The position numbers and the translations under genes were made by a program. Positions 16,651-26,506 of a stretch of DNA of 64,000 bases are shown here, one piece after another. The DNA lies in contig BQMF02000490.1 in assembly GCA_027922465.2 (NCBI GenBank), forward strand, positions 1 through 64,000, read 5' to 3'. Every line of letters begins with the position of its first letter. Position 1 is the first letter of the stretch. The DNA comes from Turritopsis dohrnii. Its lineage: Eukaryota > Cnidaria > Hydrozoa > Anthoathecata > Oceaniidae. The notes below the pieces were generated by a model that was given only the letters and a program-made list of their open reading frames with translations, was not told where the DNA came from and did not search any database.

Positions 16651-17061
16651 TTACATACGGTAGAGCAGAAATCCAACAATACCTAGAGTTCCAGCGATCG
16701 CTACCAATTCACCAGTCTTTTGAGCTTCAGAAGGGTTATAAAAATCCGTTAATTCAGGCCTAGGGAGTAAAGGTGGGAGACGCTGTTGTGTTGCCTCGTA
16801 GTACTCGTGCATACCTCGATCAAGATCAGAGATGTACGCAGAGGCGTTATTTTCTTGTCGAAGTCTGTTGTTGATAAAGTCAAGGCGTGTCGCGCGCTCT
16901 CGATCCCATTCCATTTGTGCTTGTCTCGTTTTTTCGGCTGCCATAGCACGTTCTTCTCGATCTGCTGCTGCTTCCTCATCACCAGAGAGAGCCCTCTCTG
17001 CGTAGTTGCCAAACGTGAATAGTGCTGCACTTACTGCCCCTCCTATTAAGATGCTAACCAT
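16651..17061 (-). CDS. Small membrane protein, conserved in cnidarian Polintons
   Basis: 136 residues. An N-terminal hydrophobic segment (VSILIGGAVSAALFTFG), a long charged helix (DREERAMAAEKTRQAQMEW ... RLDFINNRLRQENNASAYI), then LTDFYNPSEAQKTGE and a C-terminal TM (LVAIAGTLGIVGFLLY). The DFYNPSEAQKNGE-type block is a signature I know from cnidarian Polintons. Probably a virion membrane or structural protein. The start follows TTAGATAA; its stop is 3 nt from the integrase start. Confidence 0.65.
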   Translation of the reverse strand: MVSILIGGAVSAALFTFGNYAERALSGDEEAAADREERAMAAEKTRQAQMEWDRERATRLDFINNRLRQENNASAYISDLDRGMHEYYEATQQRLPPLLPRPELTDFYNPSEAQKTGELVAIAGTLGIVGFLLYRM

Positions 17062-17065
17062 TTAT

Positions 17066-17287
17066 CTAAACCGAAATTTTATCCTTGTACCACCCTTGCT
17101 TGAGTGCGTAATCATCTGACAAAATTGCCATCTCAAGGTATAGTCCAAGCTTTCCCACATCAGCTAAATCTAGCTTTGCGGATGGAGCTCCTACACTGAA
17201 GAATTTTTTTCCAGCGTACGCGTACAAGCTGGTGTAGCCTAGTAAACGTGCCGCCTGCCACATGCTATCCATGAATTCTTTCTCCAT
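17066..17287 (-). CDS. Small Polinton protein (73 aa)
   Basis: The frame from MEKEFMDSMWQAARLLGYTS includes an amphipathic or membrane-associated stretch around GKKFFSVGAPSAKLDLADVG and ends KDKISV. Similar short proteins sit in the same position in related elements. The start directly follows TTAATATAA. It is 4 nt upstream of the 136-aa membrane protein gene on the same strand, in a tightly packed cluster. Function unknown. Confidence 0.5.
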   Translation of the reverse strand: MEKEFMDSMWQAARLLGYTSLYAYAGKKFFSVGAPSAKLDLADVGKLGLYLEMAILSDDYALKQGWYKDKISV

Positions 17288-17629
17288 TTATATTAAGCAA
17301 AAATGATCTTGTTTTTGTGCTTGCACCTTTGAGCCAGTGTCAGCGGAAGGCTTAGTAGAAGATCGTGTGTAGAAGTAGCAGACTAACAACCCCACAGCTA
17401 AAACAGCTATGGCACCACCAGCTCCTCCAATCATATACGTCTTAGTAGGTACTTGTGTAGGTACTTGCGTAGGTACTTGATTAGGTACTTGATTAGGTAC
17501 TTGTGTAGGTACTTGCGTAGGTACTTCTAAGTTCTTTTTATTCTTTCGGTTCCACTCTGCTAGCTTCTTCCCGCTCGCGACTCTCCCAGGGTCCTTCAAT
17601 TTTACTATCTTCTTCTCGTCTTCGCTCAT
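17288..17629 (-). CDS. Membrane protein with a VPTQ repeat stalk
   Basis: 113 residues. A basic N-terminus (LKDPGRVASGKKLAEWNRKN), then about seven tetrapeptide repeats VPTQ/VPNQ encoded by a 12-bp minisatellite (GGTACTTG-TGTA type), then one TM segment (GGAGGAIAVLAVGLLVCYFY) and a short tail. The DPGRVAAGKKLAE block recurs in cnidarian Polintons. The start directly follows CAAATAA. The stop abuts the next gene, and the 5' part overlaps the upstream gene by 92 nt. Likely a virion membrane protein with a flexible repeat spacer. Confidence 0.6.
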   Translation of the reverse strand: MSEDEKKIVKLKDPGRVASGKKLAEWNRKNKKNLEVPTQVPTQVPNQVPNQVPTQVPTQVPTKTYMIGGAGGAIAVLAVGLLVCYFYTRSSTKPSADTGSKVQAQKQDHFCLI

Positions 17630-18101
17630 TTATTTGACGCTCTTCAGCGATTTTTGCGTACTTAATCCAATCAAGATTGCTAAAAATGATCGCAAACAGC
17701 GCCAAAGGACCGAGAAAAGTTTTACAATTTGAGTAGATAGTAGACCCTATCACATCCATAGGTGAAACGCCAGGCATAGATGCCGCCATATAACTCGTGA
17801 TGGAATTAGTGATGAGTGGATTTCCGTTGATCTCCTTCATCATCTTTGAAACATCTCTCACACCTACCAAATTAGATATCAGAGCGTTGAAATCAGGCGT
17901 TTCTTGCTGGAACTCATTCCCCTCCGTGTATGTTTTGTATAGCTTTTCGATGGTCTTGTCTTGCAACTTATTCACTCTTTCAACTGTCCAAGGTTTTTTA
18001 CCGCCAAGATGTTGACCACTTTGTACAGCACGTATAAGTTCTGCTCTTTTCTGCGCTTCTGCTGGAGTACCAACTACGTCAATAGATCCATCGATATTCA
18101 T
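17538..18101 (-). CDS. Membrane-associated Polinton protein
   Basis: The start was chosen at 18101 (MNIDGSIDVVGTPAEAQKR) because ATATAATAAA lies 16 nt upstream and relatives begin with a similar M-x-IDG-x-IDVVG motif; the frame is open to an alternative start at 18194 that would add a hydrophobic leader. The middle has WTVERVNKLQDKTIEKLY, then hydrophobic stretches ending FLGPLALFAIIFSNLDWIKYA and a highly charged tail. The 92-nt overlap with the next gene suggests that the tail is extended relative to the ancestor. Function unknown, probably structural. Confidence 0.55.
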   Translation of the reverse strand: MNIDGSIDVVGTPAEAQKRAELIRAVQSGQHLGGKKPWTVERVNKLQDKTIEKLYKTYTEGNEFQQETPDFNALISNLVGVRDVSKMMKEINGNPLITNSITSYMAASMPGVSPMDVIGSTIYSNCKTFLGPLALFAIIFSNLDWIKYAKIAEERQINERRREEDSKIEGPWESREREEASRVEPKE

Positions 18102-18118
18102 GACTAGATTTATTATAT
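18102..18118 (-). promoter_or_regulatory. TATAATAAA promoter-like motif
   Basis: ATATAATAAATCTAGTC precedes the start at 18101. Same motif class as at 6931, 10109, 12420, 15624 and 16648. It decides the start codon chosen for this gene. Confidence 0.5.
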
Positions 18119-18194
18119 GACGACACTTCCAGAAAACAAACATCCAAAGTCCTGTCGGAACGCAGAAACAGATGAGTAGTATTACTTCGTACAT

Positions 18195-18804
18195 TTTCTT
18201 TCATGTGGCGGTGATGAGCTACATGAAACGAAAACAAAACTCCCTTAGGAGAACCCCCTAGGGTTTTTGTTGTTGATGATGATGTTGTTGTTGCGATACC
18301 CTAGAGGGTTTTTAATTCATTGTCTTCGATCTAACCGGCACTCCACCCTGGCTTCTCGAATCCACCAGCTCTGAGCTCTACCCCTAGATCTTAGACTATT
18401 TGTGTGTGACTACTTACGAGCTCCGACTACTACGCACGTAATGGCCGTTCATGTTCTGCTCGAGTGTATTACATTTAGTCACAGTTTTTCCCGACAACTT
18501 TTGGCACATTTTGTGGTGAATACCGGGAGCGGACGGCACCATCCAGTTCCAATCTAGCCGCTCCACTAGACCTTCCCTTTCCGGCAGACTCTGTCGCCTG
18601 TTCACCACAATTTCAAATTATTCCGCTCTTAAGTTTTATACCATTCATTTACACTTCAATGTCTGCTTGTGGTGTCTCTCGGAAAAATTCAGCTTAAAAT
18701 CACTCAAGCGTACAATTTCACCTCATTTGCGTCATGAGATCATGAGAAAAAACTTCTCATGAATTACTCACTATTCAGCATGAATCTTATGAATTTATGA
18801 ATCC
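18195..18804. other. Intergenic gap before the polymerase 3' end
   Basis: About 600 bp without a supported gene. At 18241-18316 there are two near-inverted CCCTAGGG/ACCCTAGAGGG blocks with T runs, separated by a GTT/GAT triplet tract, which could form a hairpin terminator. A minus-strand ORF of 64 codons (18414-18608) has ordinary composition but no family I recognise, and could be a small unknown gene. Confidence 0.4.
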
Positions 18805-21800
18805 TCAAGCACGCGTTGTGATCAAATCTGTCTGTATGATGCGTTTATCATCGTCTCTGTTCAAAGCAATCTTGTTCACTTTTTGTGTATACATTTGATG
18901 TTTCTTATTTTGAAGCACTACCATTTCTCTATATAGATTTCCTCCATCTTCTAGACACTTCTTATAATCTTCGAATGTAATGGATTTTTTAACCACACAC
19001 TTTTTCATGCCTTTGCATCGCTTGTCTTCCTTCTCTAGCGTCTTGTATGCATAGAGTTTAGCTCGTAAAGCCACAAACTCCGTCATGATCTTACCACCAA
19101 GTTCGTCCTTCATCAGACCAATAACCTTCTCATTCTTTAATGTGTATAATCTGTCTTTCTCTGAATAATTACTCGTGTCAAATCTCTTTTCTACATCTTC
19201 AGCTATATCTCGATAGAAATCTTCCGTCTTGATGTGGTACACGAAGCTGTCAGTGTCCATATAGCAGAGTTGCAGCTTACTGCCATATTTCGGCTGCATG
19301 TAGTCATAGTGGAATTCATACATTAACATCTTACTCATATCAAGTATAGCCTGACCTATGTATACAGGCTTCATCATCTTGATACTTGTCTTACCCATCT
19401 CCACACCCATCAAGTTTGCGCTAAAGCGAACTCCACTTTTAAAGTTAGGTTTCATGACGTACCCCTTATACTTCTTTTCGCTCGTAACTAACTTCATATT
19501 GCGATGGTTCCGTATATTCTCCATCGTCTTACCAAACACGCTATTGTTCATAAGCTTGAAAAAGTCTTTTTCGAAGTCGTTCTTTGATTCTTTTCTCAGT
19601 CTTGTGTTTAAGTTTATGTAAGGCTTGAGCCAGGCAACCTGATGATACCTGATGACTCGGTGGACTTTCTTCAGAACTAAGCCATGAGTCAACGCTTGAT
19701 GTAGCGCTCTTATATCTATGACATACTCATGCTTGTTGTGGAGATTTGGTACGAGTTTTTCCACCTTTGCAAGCGTCATTCTCTCAGGTAGAAATGGTAA
19801 ACTATTATGAGCATCATGTAGCCTCTTTGGATACTCGATATCCACCTCCAGCAGATAGCCATACTCATTCTTCTTAACTAACTTCGCAATACCTTCAGGT
19901 GTGAACTTCTCAACATTTTTTACCCATCTAAATCCATGTGTTGGCAAGTCTGATGCCATAGCCCAACCGTAAAGGTTGTTTGCGTCAAGGTACATTACAT
20001 ATGAAGATTCCTCCTTCGGATCATATTGATCATCCATATACTTATTGTTTGCTTTTACATAGCGATGTACAGCTTGTGTTATACCTCCTCGTATACCTCT
20101 CTCGAACATTAACAGCATGTCTATGTCTGTGAGCAGTTCTAACTCTATTCGGGTATACTTCAAGGCTGCTTTCCACGCCAAACCGGGTGCTGTGTAGAAA
20201 TGGAGTGGATCCAATTGGTAGTGATGCAAGCATGTATCCCGAAACGTTTCAAACACATCTGCTAGCAGTAGAACGTCCGTTGCCAAGTACACATCGTGGT
20301 AATCTCCAAGTGTTGTCACGTCTCCTTTTGGAGACACTCTTCTCCACACCTGTTGTGCATGTTCGTAGTCTGTGTCACTTATACCACACATGTTCAGCTT
20401 GCTGTAAAAGGCTTCTTTTGGAGGTAGCTCTCTCTCAGCAAGGTTTTCCCAACTATCCATATACTCATATGGATATACACCTTTGCGGCGCATCAACTGA
20501 AAGATGCTATCTTCCTTGTAAAACCATCGAAGATTTCTACACTGCTCATCGCTAAGATTAGAGGACAATTTATCCAAACTTGATGCCATGAATCTACAGC
20601 TGTCAATGAATCTCAGCTCGATCTTCTTGTACACTTGTGCACCATCAGAGTTGAAAACACCAGCAAGTGGTATTGCTATTTTGACATGGAAGGATATATA
20701 CTTTTCCCTATTTTCCGCGATGCATCCTATATCTTCCATGTTGTACTTTTCCCCCAGTTCTCTAATGAAGAGGTGTGCATCATAGCCACTTAAGTTGTGA
20801 AAGATGATAGGGATATGATGTAGGATCTTGTATCTTAGGTTGCAATTGTTATGTGCGGCACCTCGATATAAACCTGTATAGTGACAGTGATCTCTGACTT
20901 TGCGATTTTGAGGATCTGAAAATGGCAGCATACATATGTGACAAGTTTCTGCATCCCAATGATCACGCTTCTGAACATCCGTCAGTTCTATCATCGATTG
21001 CTCTGGAAATGTCGCATACAACCGCTTAACTTCATCTTCCAGATGATCCACAAACTTCTTTACACAATCTTCACCTCTGTATACTTTTAGAGGATCTTGC
21101 ACATCTCCATACGCAAACTTGCTGTACGTACACCATCCTGAAGGTATATGCTTCGATAGTGTTTTTGTGTTCTTCTCTCTCCCATCTTCCTTCATAGGTA
21201 CTAAAAGACTCTCGAAATCTGCATAGATAGCAAAAGGTACTCTGAACTGCATCTCTCCATTGTTATAATACAGCCATTTTTCCTTCTCTCCAGGCATCTC
21301 CACTCTAACTTGTTCATTGCCAGAGCAGTAGATATAGTGCTTGTCTCGTGACTCTACATTCTGAAAACCATTTAGACAGTTGATGCAAAAGTGCTGTGCA
21401 TGTTGATGATTTGTGTTTTCTTGACCCAACAACCTTGACAGATTCTTGATGGCTGTATAGTGATTTTTCTCTCCATCACATACCATCAACAGATTGACTT
21501 GCTTCTTTGCGCTTATGTTACGATTAGATTCTCGTGTGGTGTTGATCCTCCTCTTTGTAGACTTTTCTTCGATATATAGTACGTTCACCCCAATGTTAGG
21601 ATTATTCTTCTCGAACTTTCCTATCTTGTCTATTGCTACAGGAAATTCCAAACCATCCCAGTTGTACTTATTCTCATACTTCCGTAGCTTTGAAATGCGT
21701 TCTGAATGACTAGTGATCTCTTCATGATGTAGTGCTGCTATTACAGCCCACTTGAAGCATTCTTCATCATCGTTTTTAGGGTTGATGATTGCCTTTTTCG

Positions 21801-22737
21801 ACGCTATCCAGGATGGTAGTTCGATGTATGAAGATCCTCTCATCAGCTGCAGCTTGTGAAAGTCTACGTCCAGGTGCATGATGTGATCGATGGTGAAGCC
21901 GCTTTGTGGTAATGCAGGATGCTCTACTTGGGTTTTGATATATGCAAACATCTCATCCAATATCTCTTTCATGTCACTACCTTGGAACACTCTCATCATC
22001 AAGCTGTTAAAAACTTTGTCTATCCTTATATATCCATATTTATCTCCTTTTGTAACATCTTCTCCTTCTAGATCATCATCTTCAAGTTGAATTAAAAGCT
22101 TCACTCGCTTCTTCCACATGATCCATAGAGAAAGTTGTACTTTAGCAGACCCCATGTCCTCAACCTGCTCTTCCATTAATTTCTCCACATTTGCTCTCAC
22201 TAGTGTGAAGTATCCATCAACATCAGCTTTTGCTATACCAGCTATACGAAAGCTTCGGAAAGTTTTATGTAGTGCATGCTTATGCTTCATAGGTATAAAA
22301 TCATCACTCATACTTGTGTTGTTGGTGTCTTCCATCGCCTGTTCTTCAACCATACTTTTTAACCCAAGCTTTTCCTTTGTATTGTTGTACAACTTTAAAA
22401 TATCACTTTTTGCTTTAGAGAAAGCGTTCTGTATAGGCTCTTTAATTGACTTTGGTACATAACTCACAAGCCAGTCATACCATTCGTTGAGTTTAGATTT
22501 TACAACTGATCGGTTCTTCATCATCTCTTGAAGCCCAAAAATATCCATGTATTCAGGCTTCATGTATCTATGTATAGTGACTTGTCTAAGAGGTTTCCTT
22601 ACTCCAGCTCTCCTAGGTGGTCTTACTGGAGCATCTAATAAATTGATGAGGTCAGCCTTCCTAAGCTTATAGTACCCTTTAAAGCCACGCTCTTTTGCTT
22701 GGCTTCTCAATTCTCGAACTGTTTTGTTACTCAACAT
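18805..22737 (-). CDS. Protein-primed family B DNA polymerase
   Basis: 1310 residues, intact. Residues about 1-40 are a SAP/HeH-like module (VRELRSQAKERGFKGYYKL). The exonuclease motifs are ADFESLL (about residue 504), FHNLSGYDAHL, and YLATDVLLLADVF. An endonuclease-VII-like Cys/His cluster lies around residue 600 (CHICMLPF, then DHCHYTGLYRGAAHNNCN). Polymerase motif A is YLDANNLYGWAM (about 917), motif B MNNSVFGKTMEN (about 1067) and motif C YMDTDSF (about 1160). It replicates the linear element from a protein primer. The start codon lies within the right TIR. It has no TATAATAAA before the ATG, unlike the ankyrin gene at the other end. Confidence 0.95.
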   Translation of the reverse strand: MLSNKTVRELRSQAKERGFKGYYKLRKADLINLLDAPVRPPRRAGVRKPLRQVTIHRYMKPEYMDIFGLQEMMKNRSVVKSKLNEWYDWLVSYVPKSIKEPIQNAFSKAKSDILKLYNNTKEKLGLKSMVEEQAMEDTNNTSMSDDFIPMKHKHALHKTFRSFRIAGIAKADVDGYFTLVRANVEKLMEEQVEDMGSAKVQLSLWIMWKKRVKLLIQLEDDDLEGEDVTKGDKYGYIRIDKVFNSLMMRVFQGSDMKEILDEMFAYIKTQVEHPALPQSGFTIDHIMHLDVDFHKLQLMRGSSYIELPSWIASKKAIINPKNDDEECFKWAVIAALHHEEITSHSERISKLRKYENKYNWDGLEFPVAIDKIGKFEKNNPNIGVNVLYIEEKSTKRRINTTRESNRNISAKKQVNLLMVCDGEKNHYTAIKNLSRLLGQENTNHQHAQHFCINCLNGFQNVESRDKHYIYCSGNEQVRVEMPGEKEKWLYYNNGEMQFRVPFAIYADFESLLVPMKEDGREKNTKTLSKHIPSGWCTYSKFAYGDVQDPLKVYRGEDCVKKFVDHLEDEVKRLYATFPEQSMIELTDVQKRDHWDAETCHICMLPFSDPQNRKVRDHCHYTGLYRGAAHNNCNLRYKILHHIPIIFHNLSGYDAHLFIRELGEKYNMEDIGCIAENREKYISFHVKIAIPLAGVFNSDGAQVYKKIELRFIDSCRFMASSLDKLSSNLSDEQCRNLRWFYKEDSIFQLMRRKGVYPYEYMDSWENLAERELPPKEAFYSKLNMCGISDTDYEHAQQVWRRVSPKGDVTTLGDYHDVYLATDVLLLADVFETFRDTCLHHYQLDPLHFYTAPGLAWKAALKYTRIELELLTDIDMLLMFERGIRGGITQAVHRYVKANNKYMDDQYDPKEESSYVMYLDANNLYGWAMASDLPTHGFRWVKNVEKFTPEGIAKLVKKNEYGYLLEVDIEYPKRLHDAHNSLPFLPERMTLAKVEKLVPNLHNKHEYVIDIRALHQALTHGLVLKKVHRVIRYHQVAWLKPYINLNTRLRKESKNDFEKDFFKLMNNSVFGKTMENIRNHRNMKLVTSEKKYKGYVMKPNFKSGVRFSANLMGVEMGKTSIKMMKPVYIGQAILDMSKMLMYEFHYDYMQPKYGSKLQLCYMDTDSFVYHIKTEDFYRDIAEDVEKRFDTSNYSEKDRLYTLKNEKVIGLMKDELGGKIMTEFVALRAKLYAYKTLEKEDKRCKGMKKCVVKKSITFEDYKKCLEDGGNLYREMVVLQNKKHQMYTQKVNKIALNRDDDKRIIQTDLITTRA

Positions 22738-23171
22738 CCTTTAGACTTTTTCAACTTGGAAATTTTTTACGAGTGGACAGAACTGAGTCAGGGGATTTCC
22801 CTGACTCATTTGATGAATTTTTACGAGGAGGGGAATTCAACCGATGAAACTGCTGACGTCAATACTTTTCGACGCATGCGCAGAAGGGGTTTGATTGATG
22901 ACTTCGATGATAGTGCTGACGTCAGCACTTTTCGACGATAGTGCTGACGTCAACATTTTTCGACGGTTTTCGACGATAGTGCTGACGTCAACACTTTTCG
23001 ACGATAATGCTGACGTCATCATTTTTCGATGATAATGCTGACGTCATCATTTTTCGACGCATGCGCAGAAGGGGTGGGGTGCTGAGACATTTTGTGTGTG
23101 CGTGCGCGTGTGTGTGTGTGCGTGTGTGTGCGTGCGCGTGTGTGTCCTGCAATCGGCCTTTTATTATCTCT
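22723..23171. repeat. Right terminal inverted repeat of the Polinton
   Basis: Inverse of the left TIR. Its inner edge contains the start codon of DNA polymerase B (22737), so the first residues of the polymerase and ankyrin proteins are encoded by TIR sequence. It carries six TGACGTCA sites (starting 22854, 22917, 22945, 22983, 23011, 23039) within a roughly 28-bp minisatellite, and two CGCATGCGCA palindromes (22873 and 23058). A (GT)n-rich tract at about 23093-23146 has expanded between the minisatellite and the outermost block TGTGTCCTGCAATC. Confidence 0.9.
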
Positions 23172-23318
23172 AGTGTTTAAATTAAACAAAATATATATTC
23201 CGAAATTCCTTGAATAAAATCCTATCGAATGATGTAAAAATCGTCGAAATCTGATATATGTGTGACAAGTTATAGGCTGTTAAAATGTCAGACCGAAATT
23301 CTCTGGGACACACTGTAC
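23172..23318. other. Right flank of the Polinton
   Basis: A+T-rich host flank between the Polinton end and the next MITE. No feature supported. Confidence 0.4.
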
Positions 23319-23939
23319 AGTGTGTTTCATAATGTCGGAAACGGAAATTTTAAGGCTGTTTTTTTAAATGAATATACCGAATTTCAAAATAACTTTTACA
23401 TCGATGGAAAGTCATTTTCAAGTTCTTTCGGCTAGTATAATTTTATGAAAAATGAAAAAGTCGTTTTTGGAAACAAAAAGGAAAATGTCTTGGAAAAATT
23501 TAATTAAATTTTTAATGTTCGATTTAGATGTGAATGACAAGAAAACTTTTTGAAAAAGTGACAGCAATTTGGATAACAATAAACAAATTAAGCTGTATGT
23601 TCACGAAAAACGTTTAACTTTTGTGTTTTTAAATATCAATTTTGGGTTCTCAGCGAAAAGATAAGATTAATAAAAAATTTCAATGGATTCAGTGCTTTGA
23701 AACAATAAGCACGATGTAATAAAACTACGTGTTAATCAACCATTAAAAGTTTAATTACATTTTCCAAGACATTTCCCTTATTTTTTCAAAATCCACTTTT
23801 TTCATTTTTTACAACAATATAGTATCTGAAAGAACTTGAATATATCTTTCCATCGATGTAACAATTATTTTGAAATTCAGTATATTAATTTAAAAAAACA
23901 GCTTTAAAATTTTCGTTTCCAACATTATGAAACACACTG
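23319..23939. mobile_element. Hairpin MITE with TA target duplication
   Basis: The ends CAGTGTGTTTCATAATGT (left) and ACATTATGAAACACACTG (right) are inverted and flanked by TA at 23317-23318 and 23940-23941. The inverted match extends over more than 200 bp per arm (e.g. TACATCGATGGAAAG against CTTTCCATCGATGTAA), so most of the element is a hairpin. No coding capacity. TA duplication and CAGTG ends point to the Tc1/mariner group. Confidence 0.8.
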
Positions 23940-24054
23940 TACTACGTAATACACAGTGATAAAAAATAATGAAAGATAATTTATCGGTGTTTTTCGAAAT
24001 GTGTTTTACCCAACATTCCCCCTCGCATGTGAAAAAGCTCAACAGTTCGCAATA

Positions 24055-24960
24055 TTAGCTTTGTACAAGTCCTTCATTAAACTTGTTTAATCCAATTGAT
24101 GAATGGCAACCAAGCTTCTGACAGAACGATACGTCGTGGGATCTGTGCTTCTCATTTGCGTTTCGATATCGTACGTTTGCTTTTCGAACAACACTTTCTC
24201 TTCCAACTTCCATTGAATCTACGATTCCAAATTGGAAGGTTGCGCAGATAGATGTGTCTGTTTTCGTGAAGAGCACAACATCTCCTTTTTGAAGATTCGT
24301 TTACTGGTGATATTGCTGGCGTTGTCAGTTGTTAAGCTACCAACAGGGCTTCTTTCGTTGTTTCAACCTAACCTCAGTCAATTTGGCGTGATGATGTTGA
24401 GTCCTTGAAGGTTCCCATCATATCCACTGATCCCCAGTGGCAAGTCATTGATAGTGTTTGCAGCTCTGGACCCGAATGTTTCCCATTGAAGGACCGAAAG
24501 TCGTTGGTTTGCAACAGATTTGGAGATTGACTTTTGCACTTCTTGAATCTTTCTTTCCACCAAGCCGTTCATGTTGTGTCCATCAACTAGGCATGTGTTG
24601 AATTCCACGTTGCTTTCGGTAAACAGTCTCTGCAGTCGAAATGGACGGTTTCAAAGGCCTTGACCAATTGTCTACCTTCGTCTGTGAGTAAACGTTTGGG
24701 GTAGCCCACTTCACATGCGAAGCGCAAGAATGCTTAAAGGAAAACATTTGAAGAGTAGTCTTCCATGCACTTGATGTTGATGATTGTAGTTGTGGTGCAA
24801 CAGATGACTGAAAGCCATATTTTGATAGTAGACCTCTTGTTGTGGAATGAGAATGACAGAAACGATCCATATAATGGACAGGAATGGATCCAATACATTT
24901 TCTGATTTGCACGTGATTTGATACACCAATTTTGAAATTGAAGACCGTAAAAATTATTCA
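24055..24960 (-). pseudogene. BEL/Pao-type retrotransposon integrase relic
   Basis: The minus strand encodes, in several frames, pieces of an integrase region that I associate with BEL/Pao elements: DGHNMNGLVERKIQEVQKSI and RLSVLQWETFGSRAANTIND (24378-24608). Upstream pieces carry SSAWKTTLQMFSFKHSCASH and CASHVKWATPNVYSQTKVD (24583-24912), and a downstream piece carries ESVVRKANVRYRNANEKHRS (24055-24276). Frame changes between blocks and the absence of LTRs, protease and RT show a decayed fragment. Confidence 0.65.
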
Positions 24961-26338
24961 CCTGAGATACTAGATTTTTGGGGACGGCGTTGTGACTTCA
25001 TTGAAACTATGGATACTAAAAGAATGAACATCTTTCAACGTGATTGAAGTTTTCAATGTAGCAGTCACTTGGACACACAATACTATGAAATAGCAGGAAA
25101 ATATGGAAATGACGTCACAAAATCGTGTGATCATACCCAATGGGTTTTAGTTTATTACTCAGCCGATCTATAGATCGAAATGATTATTGGAATCGGCGTT
25201 TTTCATTATTCTTCATTATTCTTCATTACATTTTTGCCGTTTTCAGAAAGTCCGTTCGGATTTCGAATTGTTTGTTTATTCAGAACAGTTAAAAACAGAC
25301 CCAAAACTCTATGGTAAATATAATACAAAAAGGCCACTTTCAATATTAATGCATAGAAACATTAACTTTTTTGTACTTTGGAAAAAACTACCCAATTCAA
25401 TCTTTAAAATTTTTATTATCAAGTTCGTAAAATAGTCATACGGAGCACATGAAACGTTTATGTTTTGAGGAAGTTGTAGCTTCGAGAATCTTTGAAGAAG
25501 AATTTTAAGACTTCTTTTCTGTCTTTACCTACTATTGCCACCGAAATATTATTATGAGAACATTCCTTTTATATGAAATATTGATGTTAAGGTGACTCTG
25601 GGGAAAAATTCTTGAAAAAGAATATTATTGAAAAAAACTTTCAATATCACAACAGGAATGTATGTAGTATCAACATTACTGGTGAATACGTCTTATCAAT
25701 AAATGCATGAAACTGGATCATTTCATTTAATAAATATTACACTGAAAGTTGAAGATATTGAAAAAAAGTAAACAAGTGAAATTGTCATGGTCATAGAAAG
25801 CACAAGTTACTTCACTTGTTAATGAATTGACCCAAACTGTCTACATATTGATTTAAACCGAATTATAAACATCACGTGCAAGATATTGGCGAACGATTAT
25901 GTCTAATAAAAAATGTTTTTCTGGATTTGAAACGTCAAAGTGAATTGAAAAGTGGTTTAGATTAACATTAAGTTTACTAATTTAAAGAAAGGAGTAATTT
26001 GGTGAATTCCCGACTGTATCAAATTATTAGTCACTGTACAATGCTCGGTCAACTTATCACTGTGTGGGACTGATTAGTGTTAAATTAGTGTTAAACACAC
26101 GAAGCTAAGTTTATCAACCAATACAGACCTAGACCAAACCGGAGGAGTTACCACACTCGTTTTCCATTTTCATTTCCTAACGTCAAATAGTGTGGAGTGT
26201 AATATGTTTTAGGACACAGTATATCATGTTTGAAAAGAACATTGTTTTTCAACAAAGTTTTTCTGTGTCATTTGTCTTTTCGTGCACATTGGTGTTATTT
26301 ATAAATTCCATGGAAAGATCCAAGTGGTAATATGCAGT
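24961..26338. other. Non-coding, nothing recognised
   Basis: A+T-rich sequence with only short ORFs of biased composition. No repeat boundary that I can support. Confidence 0.4.
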
Positions 26339-26506
26339 AAGTGGCGGATCTAGAGAGTAGGCGCAACTTCTGGAGAACTGCCTTAACATAATTTGTCAAT
26401 TCAATTTATATTACCATTAGGATTATTAGAATATTTTTCTTTTATGTTTGAATTGCTAACACTCTCCTACACAAGTTGCAACTTACCTCTGGATCGGCCA
26501 CTGGCA
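26339..26506. mobile_element. Short hAT-like MITE
   Basis: AAGTGGCGGATCTAGAG on the left and CTCTGGATCGGCCACTGG on the right are inverted. The inner parts GCAACTT and AAGTTGCAACTTA also face each other. CAGTGGCGGATC-type ends are usual for hAT-derived MITEs. Boundaries are approximate and no 8-bp duplication is clear. Confidence 0.45.

Larger units (their letters stand above)
6451..23171. mobile_element. Polinton/Maverick (adintovirus-like) element, about 16.7 kb
   Basis: Long TIRs (6451-6957 and 22723-23171) begin with 5'-AG as usual for Polintons (AGAGATA... on both sides). They enclose the hallmark gene set: rve integrase, protein-primed DNA polymerase B, FtsK/HerA packaging ATPase, double-jelly-roll major capsid protein and putative penton, with about a dozen accessory genes. 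I did not find the Ulp1/adenain-like maturation protease that most Polintons carry. The interior is visibly less A+T-rich than the flanks. ATPase, integrase, polymerase and several membrane-protein genes are open. Ankyrin, capsid, penton, BRO-like and the 10125 gene carry frameshifts, and the capsid gene also carries a SINE. The copy is therefore an integrated, partly decayed provirus-like element. Confidence 0.95.

Noticed and set aside
18414..18608. 64-codon minus-strand ORF in the Polinton
   Set aside because: Ordinary composition but no motif, no promoter-like start context and no known equivalent; kept only as a gap note.
20187..20555. 122-codon plus-strand ORF inside the polymerase gene
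   Set aside because: Complementary shadow of polymerase codons; composition and position explain it.
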